A stretch of 64,000 nt of DNA from Erpobdella octoculata (GCA_963978895.1 OZ022243.1:13471765-13535764); one strand, 5' to 3'; counted from the first letter of the stretch, positions 24,201 through 38,571 are shown. A program made the numbers and translations. Notes: a model not told the origin generated them from the sequence alone.

Positions 24201-24882
24201 CGAAAGAGCGAGCGGGAAAGAGAAAACAACCGAGAACGGGAGAGCAAGCGGGAGCGGGATAGAGATTGGGAGCGGGATAGCGTCTAAAAGTGGGAAAGCG
24301 ACCAGGAGCGGGAAAGCGACCGGGAGCGGGGCAGGAATGCGATATATTGATATATCAATATTTTTTACTCGATATATCGACGTCAATATTTATATTTTTT
24401 TAAATATAGATACATAACAACACGTATCTGAGCCATCAGTCGCAAGCTCAGAATCAATGACAGGAGAGGCAGACGGGACAGCAGCAAACTTGATTGAGGA
24501 ATCAAAAAGTTTTAAGGTGGATGGAAATGTATCGAACTGTTTATTAATAGAGGGGGCGAATTTTTTGATAAACAGAGCCTCACAAATCTTTAGGCATGAA
24601 AAGTTGTTTTCTTTAAATTTTATTGTAGTATTTTCATCAAGAAGCTTTCTTGTTGCTTTATAATGGTGTGACGTGCTAAAATGTTTCTTTATTGCACCGT
24701 TCTGAATGTGCATAGTGAGCCGTCGAGCAAGGCGCATTAATTAAAATTAAAATACTTCATATTATGAATTATAATATTTTGTTTGAGGCTGGTCTCATTC
24801 CACAATTTAGAAAAGTGGAACGCATTATGAGGAAAGTTGTCTCATTCAAGTTTAGAAGAGTTTTTCTTTGAGCCTGTTTGCA

Positions 24883-24938
<56 letters not shown>

Positions 24939-27900
24939 TTTAAGACATGCTCTGTTATATGTACCTACCCATTTAGCAGTTTACAAGCTATATTTCCAAT
25001 ATTACAAAATTCAGGACGTGAAATTTTATTCTAGTAATTCACATTGGCTGACTGCAGTTTCGGAGGTGTTTTTACTGTTTTTCTCTTGCTCCCGTTTCCT
25101 TCTCCGCTTGTTCTCCTGCTCCCGGTTGCTTTACCGTTACTGCTTGCTCTCCTGCTACCGGTTGCTGTTCCGGTCACTTTCTCGATCCAGGACGCTTTCC
25201 CGCTCTCGCTTGCCTTCCCGTTCCCGCTCGCTCTTTTGCTCTCAGTTGCTTTTCCGTTCCCGCTTGCTTTCCCATTTCTGCTCATTTTCCAATTCATGTT
25301 TCCGCTCACTCTCCCCCTCCGCTCATTTTGTGACTGTTTTGTTTTCACTATAATTTCATTATGATCCGACGAATGGTGTAGCAATGCATAAAGGACATAA
25401 TCTAATTTTTATGTTATAGATTTATATTATTCCTATTCATATTTAATCATAAGCAGAACCAAAAATGAAGGGTACAATAAAAACAGTAGCAAAAAATAAT
25501 TATTCCAAGTTATTTTAGGATTATTTATGATTTAAATAACTAACTGTGTTACAGTTTACAATAGAGCTTTTTTAAACATTTTTATTTAACTTAACTTCTC
25601 TGTCAAAATTCTTTGGTCAACATTTTTGAATTGATTTTTCACCAACTTTTAGACAAGTTAGAACTTCGAAACTTTCAGCATCGATTTAAGCCACCCGCCA
25701 AAACAATATTCAATAGGTTCCAAAGCGAATTAAATAATTTCAATATTTAATTTGTAACACATTTAAATTTATTCCCTAGATGATGCTTGCATCATTAAAA
25801 TGAACTTTTAGCTAATCCTGACAAAAACCTATTAAAATGTTAACTAAAGTATTAATATAAACTAGGAATGTCGAAAGTGAAAAAATTTATCGATATATTG
25901 ATGTATCGATATTTAAAAAATATCGACATCGATATATCGAGTAAAAAATATCGATATATCGAGTAAAAAATATCGATATATCGCTTTCCCGCTTGCTCTC
26001 CCGGTCGCTTTCTCTTTCCCGGTCGCTCTTTCACTTTACTATATCTTCAATTTTGGCGTCATAAGCAGCATTGGAAGATAAAATAGTTCAAGTTGAATGG
26101 GTAGGAGAACTAGTTCTGAATGACAATCTTTGTTGTTGGTCCAATGCGCATTTTTTAGCTATAGGCTCTGAGTCTAAGGTCGACTTGCCACCAGCATTTT
26201 AAACTCTGAGAATGCATGGTAATGCTTGTTTTGCAAATGCGCCGCTAAATTTGACGTATTGTCACTAGTTTTATAGCTGTTACCACACAGATTGCAAGTA
26301 ACATTATCTTTACTGGTTTTTTTTAAGAAGTTCCACACAACACTACTACTGGACAACGACATAATTTACGTTGTGAAGCACGAATTCCGAATTAGAAAAA
26401 AGTAAATTCTCGAGGCTGAAGTTATTTAGAGGGTACCGTGATTAGTCGCGAATACATAAACAAAGGAACTGACAAGTAAAGTGCAAAGCCGGGGCGGGTC
26501 GCTTGTTAGTTACATAGATAAATAAAAAATATATCGTTTTTTAAGCTTCTGCGTCCCGTTATTTTTTTTTGGAACGATACGATACGATTTCTGAAATTTG
26601 CCTCGAATTAAACGATATGATACGAGACGCCTCGAGCAATAACGATACAATATCGATACGATACGATATCGGGATCTCGACTGAAGTGGAAATTTTGTCT
26701 CAAATGAAACGAGATAACATAGAATGATGAACTATACGCGACAGACAATATTAATAACTACATTAAAGGAATTAATTGAAAAAAATATATAAATATTACA
26801 AAATTTCAAAATTTATAAAAATTTACCAAATTCAATTTTTTTTACAACTTGAAATAAGTTTCATTTGTTTAGCTTCGGTACATCTATTTGTCTAAATTTA
26901 GATTCTAAATAAAACGCTACCGCCAATAGTAAGTATTTATTTACAAAATATCCCATATAGAAAATTTTATGAAAAACGATAAGCATCTGCCTCCCGATAT
27001 CGTTATCTCGAATTCAATCGAGATTTCAAAACGATACGGGATCTCCCGTATCGCCATTGAAACGATACAGCCTGCGGAAGAAGTCTCGTATCGATATAAA
27101 TTTGGTTCTCGAATAAAGTCCCGAAAAAATATCGAGATTTTTAAAAAATATTTTCCAATAAATAACGAAAGTCATACATATTTAATTAACGATTGTCACA
27201 ACTGTGAATATTTGCAATTGATTCATCAACATTGATTAATTAATCTACCTATTGACAGAGGTTTATAACTATTTAACTATTATTATCCCCAATTTAAATT
27301 TGGTTTTCCTAACAACCTGTAGCCCCATTATTTACTATTTTTAGAATTGATAATAGTAATCAAAGATATCTAAAGCAGAGGTTAAGCCACGCCCCTCATA
27401 GGCTGCTAGTCGACCTCTGCATACTTCCATTTAGAAATATGCGAACCAACATCAACGGTTGGCAAGGCAATCGTACTCGATGACTATTATTATCCCCACT
27501 TTAAATTTGGTTTTCCTAACAACCTGTAGCCCCATTATTTACTATTTTTAGAATTGATAATAGTAATCAAAGATATCTAAAGCAGAGGTTAAGCCACGCC
27601 CCTCATAGGCTGCTAGTCGACCTCTGCATACTTCCATTTAGAAATATGCGAACCAACATCAACGGTTGGCAAGGCAATCGTACTCGATGACTATTATTAT
27701 TGGTTTTGGTTTAGTCTGTTTGATAAACTTATTTTGTCAAATTTGTTGTATAGAATTGGAATGATTATTTTAGTGTTTCGATATCCGTAATTGACCGTAA
27801 TAGTAGCTCATCTAAGATATATCTTTATAATCTCTATTATAGTCTTGGTTGTATGTGAGTATGTGTGTGTCACCTGTAGTGTGCACGTCGTCTGCAGCTG

Positions 27901-30900
27901 GAATTCGAAACATTATATAGAATTGTTGTATAGAATTGGAATGATTATTTTAGTGTTTCGATATCCGTAATTGACCGTAATAGTAGCTCATCTAAGATAT
28001 ATCTTTATAATCTCGATTATAGTCTTGGTTGTATGTGAGTATGTGTGTGTCCGTACGACAGTGTTAGCACCTTCTTTGTTTACAAGTTCAGGGACGAAGT
28101 CGCGTTATGGCTGCCGGCGAAAGTTTCGGTTGTTTGCAATAGAAGGAAAGTTGCTAGCGTTTAGAAAATAATCGAAACAATGTTCCCTGCCATTATGGTT
28201 TGTGGTGTTTCTGGTTTGGTGAAAGTGGTGGCATGGCTCAAAGTTCCGGAGGTGAATGTTTCTTTTGGTCTCGGAATCTGGCGGTTTGGTGGATACTACA
28301 GTTACTACATGCTCAAGTTGGTAATAAAAAAAAAGCATTCATCAAAGACGGTTTGATTTTTGAGAACGTTGAAATAACTTGTAAGTATCTGCGTCCCGTA
28401 ATTGTTATCTCGAAATCAATCGAGATTTAAAAACAATACGGGAGATCCCGTATCGCCATTGAAACGATACAGCCTGTGGAAGAAGTCTCGTATCGAAATA
28501 AAATAGCGAAACTTAAATTTAGTTCTCGTATAAAGTCCCGAAACAAATACTGAGATTTTTAAAAATATTTTCCAATAAATAACGAAAGTCATACATATTT
28601 AATTAACGATTGTCACAACTGTGAATATTTGCAAGTGATTCATCAACATTGATTAATTAATCTACCTATTGACAGAAGTTTAAAACTATTATCATCCCCA
28701 CTTTAAATTCGGTTTTCCTGACAGCCTGTAGCCCCATTATTTACTATTTTTAGTCTGGGAACCGGCAGCATATTTTAATATATATATATATATATATATA
28801 AATATATATATAAATATATATATATATATATCTTTATAATCTCGATTATATTCTTGGTTGTATGTGAGTATGTGTGTGCCACCTGTAGTGTTCACGTCGT
28901 CTGCAGCTGGAATTCGAAACTTTCTCAGCTTCTTTCTTGCCAACCGGATTCGCCATCGCCTATAAATAAACCCGCTGGGTTTTCTTCACTTTCTTAATTC
29001 TTGCATACAGGTACTTTCTCGCGTTTGTCATCATTTAGAGTCTAAATTTAGACAAATAGATGTACCGAAACTAAACAAATGAAACTTATTTCAAGTTTGA
29101 AAAATTTTTTTGTAAATTTTTTAATATTTAAATATTTTTTTTCAATGAATTTCTTTAATGTAGTTATTAATATTGTCTGTCACGTATAGTTCATCATTCT
29201 ATGTTATCTTGTTTTATTCGAGACAAAATTTCCACAGCTGACATTTCAGTAGAGATCCCGATATCGTATCGTATCGGATTTGTCTCGTTATTGGTCTAGG
29301 CGTATCGTTTTAATCGAGACATATCGTATCGTTTCAAAAAAAATAACGGGACGCAGAATCCTACCATTTATATTTAGCATAAAGTACTTCGTAGACCACT
29401 AACTGTACTTCCGAGGCTTTGTGAAATCCGCTTTTTACGCAATTATGATATAAAGAACTTTTTATTATGTCATAAAGACACAATAAAAAGACAAATTGAA
29501 GCACTTTCTCAACAGTTCACTCTATCGTAATTTCAATTATTCAAGTAACCATAGGCATCAATTTGACATACATATGGCCGCAAATCACTATACAACCATT
29601 ATATTAACATTGTGGTCCAAATGAACCCCAGGATCCTCGATGTATAATTAACGAATAAATCGATGTTGGGTAAAGATAAATTTAAAATTTTTGTTGGATG
29701 AATACTTCTTATAGGCATGCATAAAGTCATAAAATTTCATTGGTCTATCCTTGCATTTTCATTTTGATAATATGGATTGAAAAGAGCCTTGGGGTCCATA
29801 TGGACCCCAAAAGCCTCTGAGGGTTAAATTCAAACTGAGCACCCTAGTCTTATCATGGCGAACAACAAGATGATCAATTTGACGTACGATTTTATTTTCT
29901 ACTTTTTAGTGTCTTTCTAAAATAAGACTAGTTTTTAAAAAGTTTATTTATTTATTTTGTAGTTTGTTTTGCAACCATATGCCTGGTACTTGTGCGGCAT
30001 TTTTAGCAATAAAAACTTTTATAATGCAGAAATAAATCCAATTGTTCAAAATATTAACAATCCCAACCTTTTTCAAACGTCAATCTAGTCAAACCTTCGA
30101 TAACGTACAGTTGAATTTAAATAAACAAGTGTTGAGTGCAGTCACTAAAGCATAATTTCAATTATAAATATTAATAAATATATCAATGTTATCATAAATA
30201 AAAATTACCAGTACACACTTTATAACAATAAATCCAAACACAGACCGAACCACTCAAATACGAACAGCTAATAGATAAGGGACCAACTGCACGCAAAACA
30301 TCAGCTCAAAATGATTTGGCTGACCGTCAGGTGCTGTTATATAGAAGTCCATGAGTAACTTTACATGTTTTAGAATAGAATACAGATATTGACTTATTTA
30401 TTGCTTGAATCTCTTTTTTAAAAAAGCTGATTCTAGAAAGGAGATCAGTGCATTTGATGTTGAATAGCATTGAAAAGTTTCTGCTTGAATGAATCACAAA
30501 CAATTATATGTTTCTGACTTTTAAATAACTTTCTAGGCCAACTACAAGTGAGTGTTCCAACCTGTTTAACATGGGTACCGCAGCAGGACAACCAATATCT
30601 GGTAGGTACAGACACAGGAGAAGTTCTTACGATGGATCTTCGGATGCCCACAGCTCAGCAAACAACAAAACTTCATACCCGATTGGTTTATAAACTGCTG
30701 TTCTCAGCTTTAAGGTGACATTTGAATGAAATTAAACTATTTGCTCATTGTAACAATTTATTTTTAAAACTAAATATAAATTAAGATATTTATTCATTGC
30801 AATTGTTGCAGACCACGGATGTTTGCTTCAGCATCTCAGGATGCCAGTGTCGCAGTGTGTGTTTTAGAAGATTCTTCTTCATCTAGTCTTAAAACTATGT

Positions 30901-33900
30901 ATGTTTCTATTTTTTCATTTATGTTTTAATAATATAATAAAAATTTCTAATGGCACTGTAACATGATAAACTAATTTTAGAATAGGGATTACAATTCTGT
31001 GATTTAGCTGTTTTTGCCGGGATTACCTATCCCGGGTTTAGGTGTTGGTAGTTGGTATCCTACGATTCACTCTATTTTATTGGATACTAGCGGGGCACCC
31101 AGGGTTTTTAGAGGTTTTTCTATCATTTTCTCTAGCTCCCGTTTCCTTCTCCGCTTGCTTTCCTGCTCCTGCTTGTTTCCTGGTCGCTTTCCCGCTCCTG
31201 GTTATTTCCCGGTCGCTCTTTCGTTTCCGGTCGCTTTTCTGTTTTCGCTTGCTTTCCCGTTCCCGTTTCTGCTCGCTCTCCCAGTCATTTTGTGACCGAT
31301 CTCAATTTTTTTTCACTTAAACTAGGGCTGTGCCGGTATACCGGCCGGTTTGCGGGAAATACCGGTTCTGCCGGTATGAAGGATGCCGGAACCGGTATTG
31401 AACAATCGGCATTCAGCACATCACACATAACAAACAAAAGAGTGAAAGACCTACAGCAGCAGGATGGGTAGTGCAATTTACCTGTATGCCTATAATTTGC
31501 TACACTTCAATTACAGGAATGTCTCCCTCTGAAAATTAATAAATAAGAAACAAGTATTCATTCAAGCTGACTGACCAACCGACCACGGATGGTACCACTA
31601 ATGCATTTTCAAACACTATTTCTAGCCCTTTTCAGGCTTTCGACATTATACCGTTACCGGTAGTGTCAGTTTTTGGCCATTTCTGACCCGAGGTACCAAG
31701 TGTGATTTTGAAACTTCTTCATTGCAGCATTTGAAATTACCTTGTTGATCTCAGAATATTGTTTAATTCTTGTGAAGAGCATCAGGTCATTTGCTGGAGC
31801 ATCACTTGCCATTGGACAGGCAATCCATGCTGATAAATGAGTAGGAAAAAAAAATTTTGCACAAGTTTTTCTGTTCTTTCATAGCTTGAATTCATTTCTG
31901 AAGAGGTAAATCTTCATACAATAGATGACTTTAGCCATCCACCTAGCCATATGATAAGCTCCCAGCATGCGAAAGCAAGACTTCTTGGTGGCATTGTCTG
32001 ATAATGGAAAACCCAAAACTAAAAGGCACAACTTGATCATCTCTTTGTAGTCTTCTCTTGGCAAGTGCAAAAAGTCATCTGATAAGAAAGACTGCAGAAA
32101 GAGCCAACCTCTGATCTAAGCTGTGGTTCAGCAAGACGGGCATCATCTAATGGGGCAAAATTGGATTGATTCATGCTTGGCCAACATTTCTGAAAGCGAT
32201 AAAATAGAGCTATGTTGGGCCCATTGCTGGGTCCAAGCAGAACTGAGTAGATTTCCCCAATAATTACTTCATGCATGTGGTGACAGCAAGCAAAGTAGAG
32301 AAAATGTTTTCCCATCAACTTCTCTAGCAGGATGCATGTACCATTTTTGGAACCCGTGTTTGACGCTGTTCTGTCAAAACACATATCAACAATATCATTT
32401 GCAACATTCCATATGGTCAGTAACTGGAAGGTTGCTTTTGCTTGTGCCAGTCCAGTGCCAGATGGTATCTTTATAATACCCAGTATTTTCTCCAGATTAC
32501 GACCAGTCACATCAATAGCAATTCTATCAACATTGGACTTTGGATCTTTGGAGTTGGTGTTGTCTCCCATCATCTTACCATCCCAGTGGACAACCATAGG
32601 TGGTTTCTCACTTGACATAAATTTCTGCCAAATGTGATTTTCAGTTGATGATCGGTGCATGATGCGTTTGCGGTGCACTGTTGATCTTGATAATGGTGTA
32701 CTTTGCAGGTCCTCTCCACTTGCTCTAGCAATCGCAGCTGCCAAAATAGTGAATTTTTTGTCCGATAGATTGATTCGATCAAGTGTGGATGAAACATCTG
32801 GAGAAGACAAAATTTCATTGATAATATTTGGCTTTTTATTTTTAGGACTTTGTTCACCATCAGTCGATTTGGTTACCAGTTTTTTGTGATAAACTGGAAT
32901 TTGTATTTTGTAATCATCATTGTCATCAGGAACGTCACTGAGTTCTGTTTCTTCGCTATCAGTATCATTATCAAAACTAAAGTGGCTACAGCTAGGAGTA
33001 AGGATAGCATTTGCTTGTTGTCTCCTCTCTTCCTCGTCCTGCTTTCTTTTTAGTTCCGCTTGTTGACGCTCTGCTGTTCTTGTTGAGATAATTTTACATC
33101 TTTGCCAGCCATCTTCATCATACGAGCATTCTGTTGGTCTTCCAGAAATACCTTATCTTCATTAATTTTAATTAGCTTGCTTGCATCCTTGTGTGAAATG
33201 TCAAACAGTAAATCTAATTTGATACTAAAATCTTTCTCTCTAGCAACCTGTGACTCACTGGCTCTTCCTTTATTTTTTTTGATTAAATAATATTCATCTA
33301 AACAAGCTTTTTATGATACAATATGAGGCTGGTAAGTCATTGGAATTCTAGCCTTGTTCCAGATGTGAGCTAAATCATTAGACGTTGCTTTTACACTGAC
33401 TGGAACTGTTTGTTTCAAGGCTTTGTGGTAGTGGATAAACGTTCTTAGCACATCAACTATTGTTGGAAAAACATTGTTTGGTAGATTCTTTTCGGGTTGA
33501 CCAATCAACCATATTGCAGTTTGATTATGTGTCAATGGAACATTTGAAGAACATCCCTAACCACTAATTTTCAGCAATAAGCTAAAATTAAATAATATTC
33601 AAATTAAACTCAATCTGAAAAAACAAATCCAATAATATTAGCTCAAGTAAATAAGATATTTTAGAAAACTATGATATATATATATATTACTAGCGGGGTT
33701 ACCCGGCGTTGCCCGGGGTTTTTAGAGGTTTTTCTAATGTTTGTCTCTCTCGCTCCCGTTCCCTTCTCCACTTTCCTGTTTTCGTAGCGTTCCCGGTCGC
33801 TTTTCCGCTCTCGGTCGTTTTCCAGCTCCCGGTCGCTTTCCCGCTCAGAAGTTTTGTTATCGATTTTCTCTCTTGCTCGCGTTTCCTTCCAAGCTTGCTC

Positions 33901-34647
33901 TCCCGATTCCAGTCGCTTTCCGCGTTCCCGGTCGCTTTACCGTTCTCGGTCGCTTTCCCGTTCCCGGTCGCTTTCCCGTTCCCGGTCGATTTCCCGTTCC
34001 CGGTCGCTTTCCCGTTCCCGGTCGCTTTACCGTTCTCGGTCGCTTTCCCGTTCCCGGTCGCTTTCCCGTTCCCGGTCGATTTCCCGTTCCCGGTCGCTTT
34101 CCCGTTCCCGGTCGCTTTCCCGTTCCCGCTCACGCTTGCTCTCCCGTTCCCGGTCATGCTTGCTCTCCCATTCCCGGTCACGGTTGCTCTCCCGTTCCCG
34201 TTCACGCTCATTTTCTCTTTTACATTCTTTCATAACTTCTGTTAGCCTATAAAACGTAAAATAGATTTGCTAAGACTATATATATATATGAATGTTTGTG
34301 GGTTAGTTTGTCTATTATAGAAACGGGAAAGCGACCCGGAACGGACAGCGAGCGGGAACGGAAAAGCAAGCGTGAGCGGGAATGGGAGAGCAAACGTGAG
34401 CGGGAACGGGACAGCGACCGGGAACGGGAAAACGACCGGGAGCGGGACAGCGACCGGGAACGGGAAAACGACCGGGAGCGGGAAAGCGACCGGGAGCGGG
34501 AAAGCGACCGGGAGCGGGAAAGCGACCGGCAGCGGGAAAACGACCGAGATACTATGATATATATATATATATGATATATATATGATATATATATATATAT
34601 ATGATATATATATATATATATATGATATATATATATATATATATATG

Positions 34648-34678
<31 letters not shown>

Positions 34679-36448
34679 ATATATATATATATATGATATA
34701 TATATATATATATATTTGGTATAACAGCTATAATTATTAATTAAAATTAATGAAAAAACAGTGTTTTTCAAAAAAAAACAAAGACTAAATGGCTGCCAGT
34801 CACAAAAGTGCCTATACATGATCATTGCATAAGTTTTCGAAGCACTGTTTACAATTGTGTAACAGGCATTACTTTCTAATGGGCTTCTTAATATTAAGAA
34901 GTCCATGACTTGCTTCCCAGTTTTGCATAATGTGACCGATTGCGCGTTATTACAAATTATTAAGAGATAGATGGGGCGTGAAAGCGACTGGAATCGGGAA
35001 AGTTACCGGAAGCGGGAAAGCGACCGGGAGTGGGAGAGCAAGCGGAAACGGGAAAGCGACCGGGAGAGAAAACGGGGAATTAAACGGGAGCTAGAGAAAA
35101 ACGATAAGAAAACTCTAAAAACCCCCGCTCACTCACCCGCTCCGCTCATTTTGTAATGGATTTCAAATTTTTTTTTACTATATTTGATTCGCCTAGACTC
35201 TCAAGGTTGTGTGAAAATTTCATTACGATTGGATGAATGGTGTAGCGATGCATAAAGGACATACATACATACATACATACATATGTATGTATGTATGTAT
35301 GCATACATACGTGGCGCCACAATGAGGTTCTAAGAGAGATACTGGGCATTATCAAGGAGAACTGCAGATTAGCCAATTCGATGCAGTTGTGCCCCAGAAG
35401 AAAAGTTTATTTCTTGAGAGAAGGCTTGCAGCACTTGGGCCGCAGAAAGGCAAGTACGAGAAGAGAATCGTTGCTTGATGCGGCAAATGACTGGAGGATA
35501 TCAGCAGACTTAAAAGATTAAGACTGCTTTCCGGAATTGGTTCGCAGCAGCGGATTGAGACCGGACATTGTCATTTTTTCCAGTTTGGCCAAGACGTTGC
35601 TGTTCATCGAACTAACAGTGCCATGGGAAAGCAACATGGAAGCCTCAAATATCTTGAAAGAAGAACGTTACAGAATCCTTGCCCAAGATTTGGAGCGTGC
35701 GGGGTATAGAGTCGAGATTTTTCCAGTTGAAGTAGGCGCCAGGGGTTTAGCCGGTCGCTCACTCGTCAAATTGCTTGTGGCTCTCGGAATGTCGGGTCGG
35801 AAAAAAACTCAAGCTATCAAGAAAATAGCTGAAAGAGCAGAAACAGCTTCTTTTTGGATATGGATGCAAAGGAATGAAAAAGGAGATAATAAATTTAAAT
35901 AGCCACTTCTGGCTTCCGTACAACAGTGTTAGCTCCTCCTTTGTTTACAAGTTCAGGGACGAAGTCGCGTTATGGCTGCCGGCGAAAGTTTCGGTTGTTT
36001 GCAATAGAAGGAAAGTTGCTGGCGTTTAGAAAATAATCGAAACAATGTTTCCTGCCATTATGGTTTGTGGTGTTTCTCGTTTGGTGAAAGTGGTGGCATG
36101 GCTCGAAGTTCCGGAGGTGAATGTTTCTTTCGGTCTCGGAATCTGGCGGTTTGGTGGATACTACAGTTACTACATGCTCAAGTTCCGGCGTTTGAAAGAC
36201 AGTTTCTCATCTTGTTACAGTTGCTTGACGGTTTCAAAATGACTTCTTGGTTCTGGTACTTTGAAGATTTGCCGGTTATCTGGTTCTGGTCGGAAACGGC
36301 ATGTGATACACAAATTTCGTCAGGGGGCGGCCGTCTGATCAACGGTCGTGGCCCTCCCTCCCGTGGTAGCGTCAGGAAAAGGGCCGAAACGCTGGGAGGG
36401 TCTTCCTCTGAAGACCTCTGACGAACTTGCTCGAAGAAGAGTTTTCAC

Positions 36449-36479
<31 letters not shown>

Positions 36480-37903
36480 CATACATACATACATACAAAC
36501 ATTCATTTTTATATAGATATATATATATAAATGAATGTTTGTATGTATGTATGTCCTTTATGCATTGCTACACCATTCATCCAATATATATATATATATA
36601 TATATTAGGGATGTCACGGGTACCCGAACCCGAGTTCGGTACTACCCGGTCTTTTTCTGATACCCAAACCCGAACTCGAACCCGAAAGTGTGAAAATTTG
36701 ATACCCGAAAATGAGAAAACTTGTTACCCGAACTCGAACCCGAAAATGTGAAAACTTGATACCCGAACCCGAAAATTTATAAGCCTAATACCCGAACTCG
36801 GAGTTGTGAACAAATAAATTTTTTTAGTAAATAAATATTTATTCCAGTTTTAAAAATAGCAACACAAACAGAGTTTTCATAACTTTTCAAGTTTATTAAA
36901 AATGAAATAGTATTAGGAACCGATTTCAGGCAAGTTGTACTTCATAAACAACAGTTTTTCTGCTGTCTTGCCTGATAATCGGTTCCTTAGCGGCTCATAA
37001 ATAATTGCAGCACCACTGAACAACGGTTCCGATGGAACGCTGGTAGCTGGGGCCGCCAAGTAGCGTTTAGCGATCACCGCTAAATTTGGAAAGTTTGTTC
37101 TGTTATCTTTCCACCACAAAAGAGGGTCTTCGTCTAAAGTGACCCTTTTTTTCTTCAAGCCGCGAACGAACTAAAATAATTAAGCCTCCTTCGGTCGAAG
37201 AAATCGCGGATAGCCATGACACTAAACTTTTTACTTCAGTTCTATAACCTTATATTTATTCATTCATATACTCAAAGTTTTTCTGATATAACAAAGACCC
37301 TTTGTTATAAAGATAATCTTGCATAATCCTAAACTTTAACTGGCAAAGTCTATAAATGATCTATGCGTCACAGTCATTTTATTGGCAAATGTGTAAGCTA
37401 GAACACTAATCCGCCTGATTACCCAACCGGACCGAGCCGCGAAAAAAATTAATAAAGTACAATAATTTAAGAGGTAACGTATTATACTAATCGCAAGCCA
37501 TAAAAGTTTTGTATTATCACCTTTGCATAACAAATAACACAAATAGGTCATTTTATTGGTGAGTGTGTAAGCTAGACCACTAATCCGCCTGATTATCTGG
37601 CCGGTCCGAGCCGCGAACGAACTAAAATAATTAAGCCTTCTTTGGCCAAAAAATCACATTATTTGGAAAGCTAAAAAATTAACTTGTTAGAGTTTATTCA
37701 ATACGTGTAATGTCCAATGGATGAATTGATCGCTCTCGTTTGTATATGTATATACACTAGGTAAATTTAAAATCAATCCACGAATTTGAAATCATAAGCC
37801 AGAACCCGAACCCGGTTTTTGGAAAACTACAAACCCGAACCCGAAAACTCTAGTTTCACAAACCCGAACCCGAAAACTCTAAAAAGTACTACCCGTGACA
37901 TCC

Positions 37904-37980
<77 letters not shown>

Positions 37981-38164
37981 ACGATATCACCAAATCGTAT
38001 ACCGGGCTCAATAGAATGGTTTTGCAGTTTTATTGGAAAATAATAAATGAAGCTTTGTTAGGGCTAGTTATACCTTCTGGTCTATTAATAATGTCCATAA
38101 TAGTTATTCCAAGTCATTTAACGTCTATCAATGGGAAAACCTATCATAGAAACAGCGATTTTAC

Positions 38165-38236
<72 letters not shown>

Positions 38237-38500
38237 CTCTACTAGGAATCGAACCCACGTGTCTATGGCAACACCGCCTCGCCTAAATGCAAGCGCTCTT
38301 ACCAACTGAGCCACCGACCATCACCAAAAAATGATGGCTAGAAGTCTCCTCAGTCTTTCGGAGCTACTTAACATTAGACTATGACTATGATAGTCTCAGA
38401 ACTCCTTACTTCTGCTCGACAGCTAGTCTGATGCCAGATAGATAATTTTTTATGAAGGGAAACATTGCGTTGAAATGTTTCGAGAGCCTACAAATAGGAT

Positions 38501-38571
<71 letters not shown>

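Larger units (their letters stand above)
23489..24882. mobile_element. Penelope-derived element with inverted terminal repeats
   Basis: The arms 23489-23636 and 24735-24882 are reverse complements with few differences (outer text TTGCAAACAGGCTC). Each arm encodes, reading away from one end, a Met-initiated stretch like LFEAGLIPQFRKVE. Inside lie a Penelope endonuclease fragment (24390-24737, minus) abutting the right arm and a nested hAT remnant (23686-24372). Just inside the left arm, at 23637-23675, the minus strand has GGAGTCTCTCTCCGAAAC, a degenerate version of the hammerhead stem II and GAAAC block seen at 17669-17710. Penelope-like elements are known to have terminal repeats in direct or inverted order. 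Confidence 0.65.
26547..29358. mobile_element. 2.8-kb palindromic element, GATACGATACG ends
   Basis: Ends TTCTGCGTCCCGTTATTTTT and the complement at 29335-29358. Arms of about 340-420 bp (26547-26960 and 29030-29358) share text such as ATAGAATGATGAACTATACG-like sequence in inverted order and many GATACGATACGATAT motifs. The interior holds a direct duplication (about 26980-27330 and 28388-28735, sharing CGATACAGCCTG and AAGAAGTCTCGTATCG), a 207-bp tandem pair (27278-27691) and another duplicated block (27747-28045). No transposase is recognised. Confidence 0.65.

Noticed and set aside
29789..29826. piggyBac-type element ending TTAA
   Set aside because: Only one plausible end and a palindrome; no opposite TTAA end or transposase found.
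34247..34906. 219-codon minus-strand frame with repeated YIYI and SRSR
   Set aside because: It joins an AT microsatellite to the minisatellite; no domain.
38235..38321. Functional tRNA gene call
   Set aside because: A and B boxes are present but the acceptor stem does not pair and the region runs into an AT tail, so a SINE or pseudogene is more likely.
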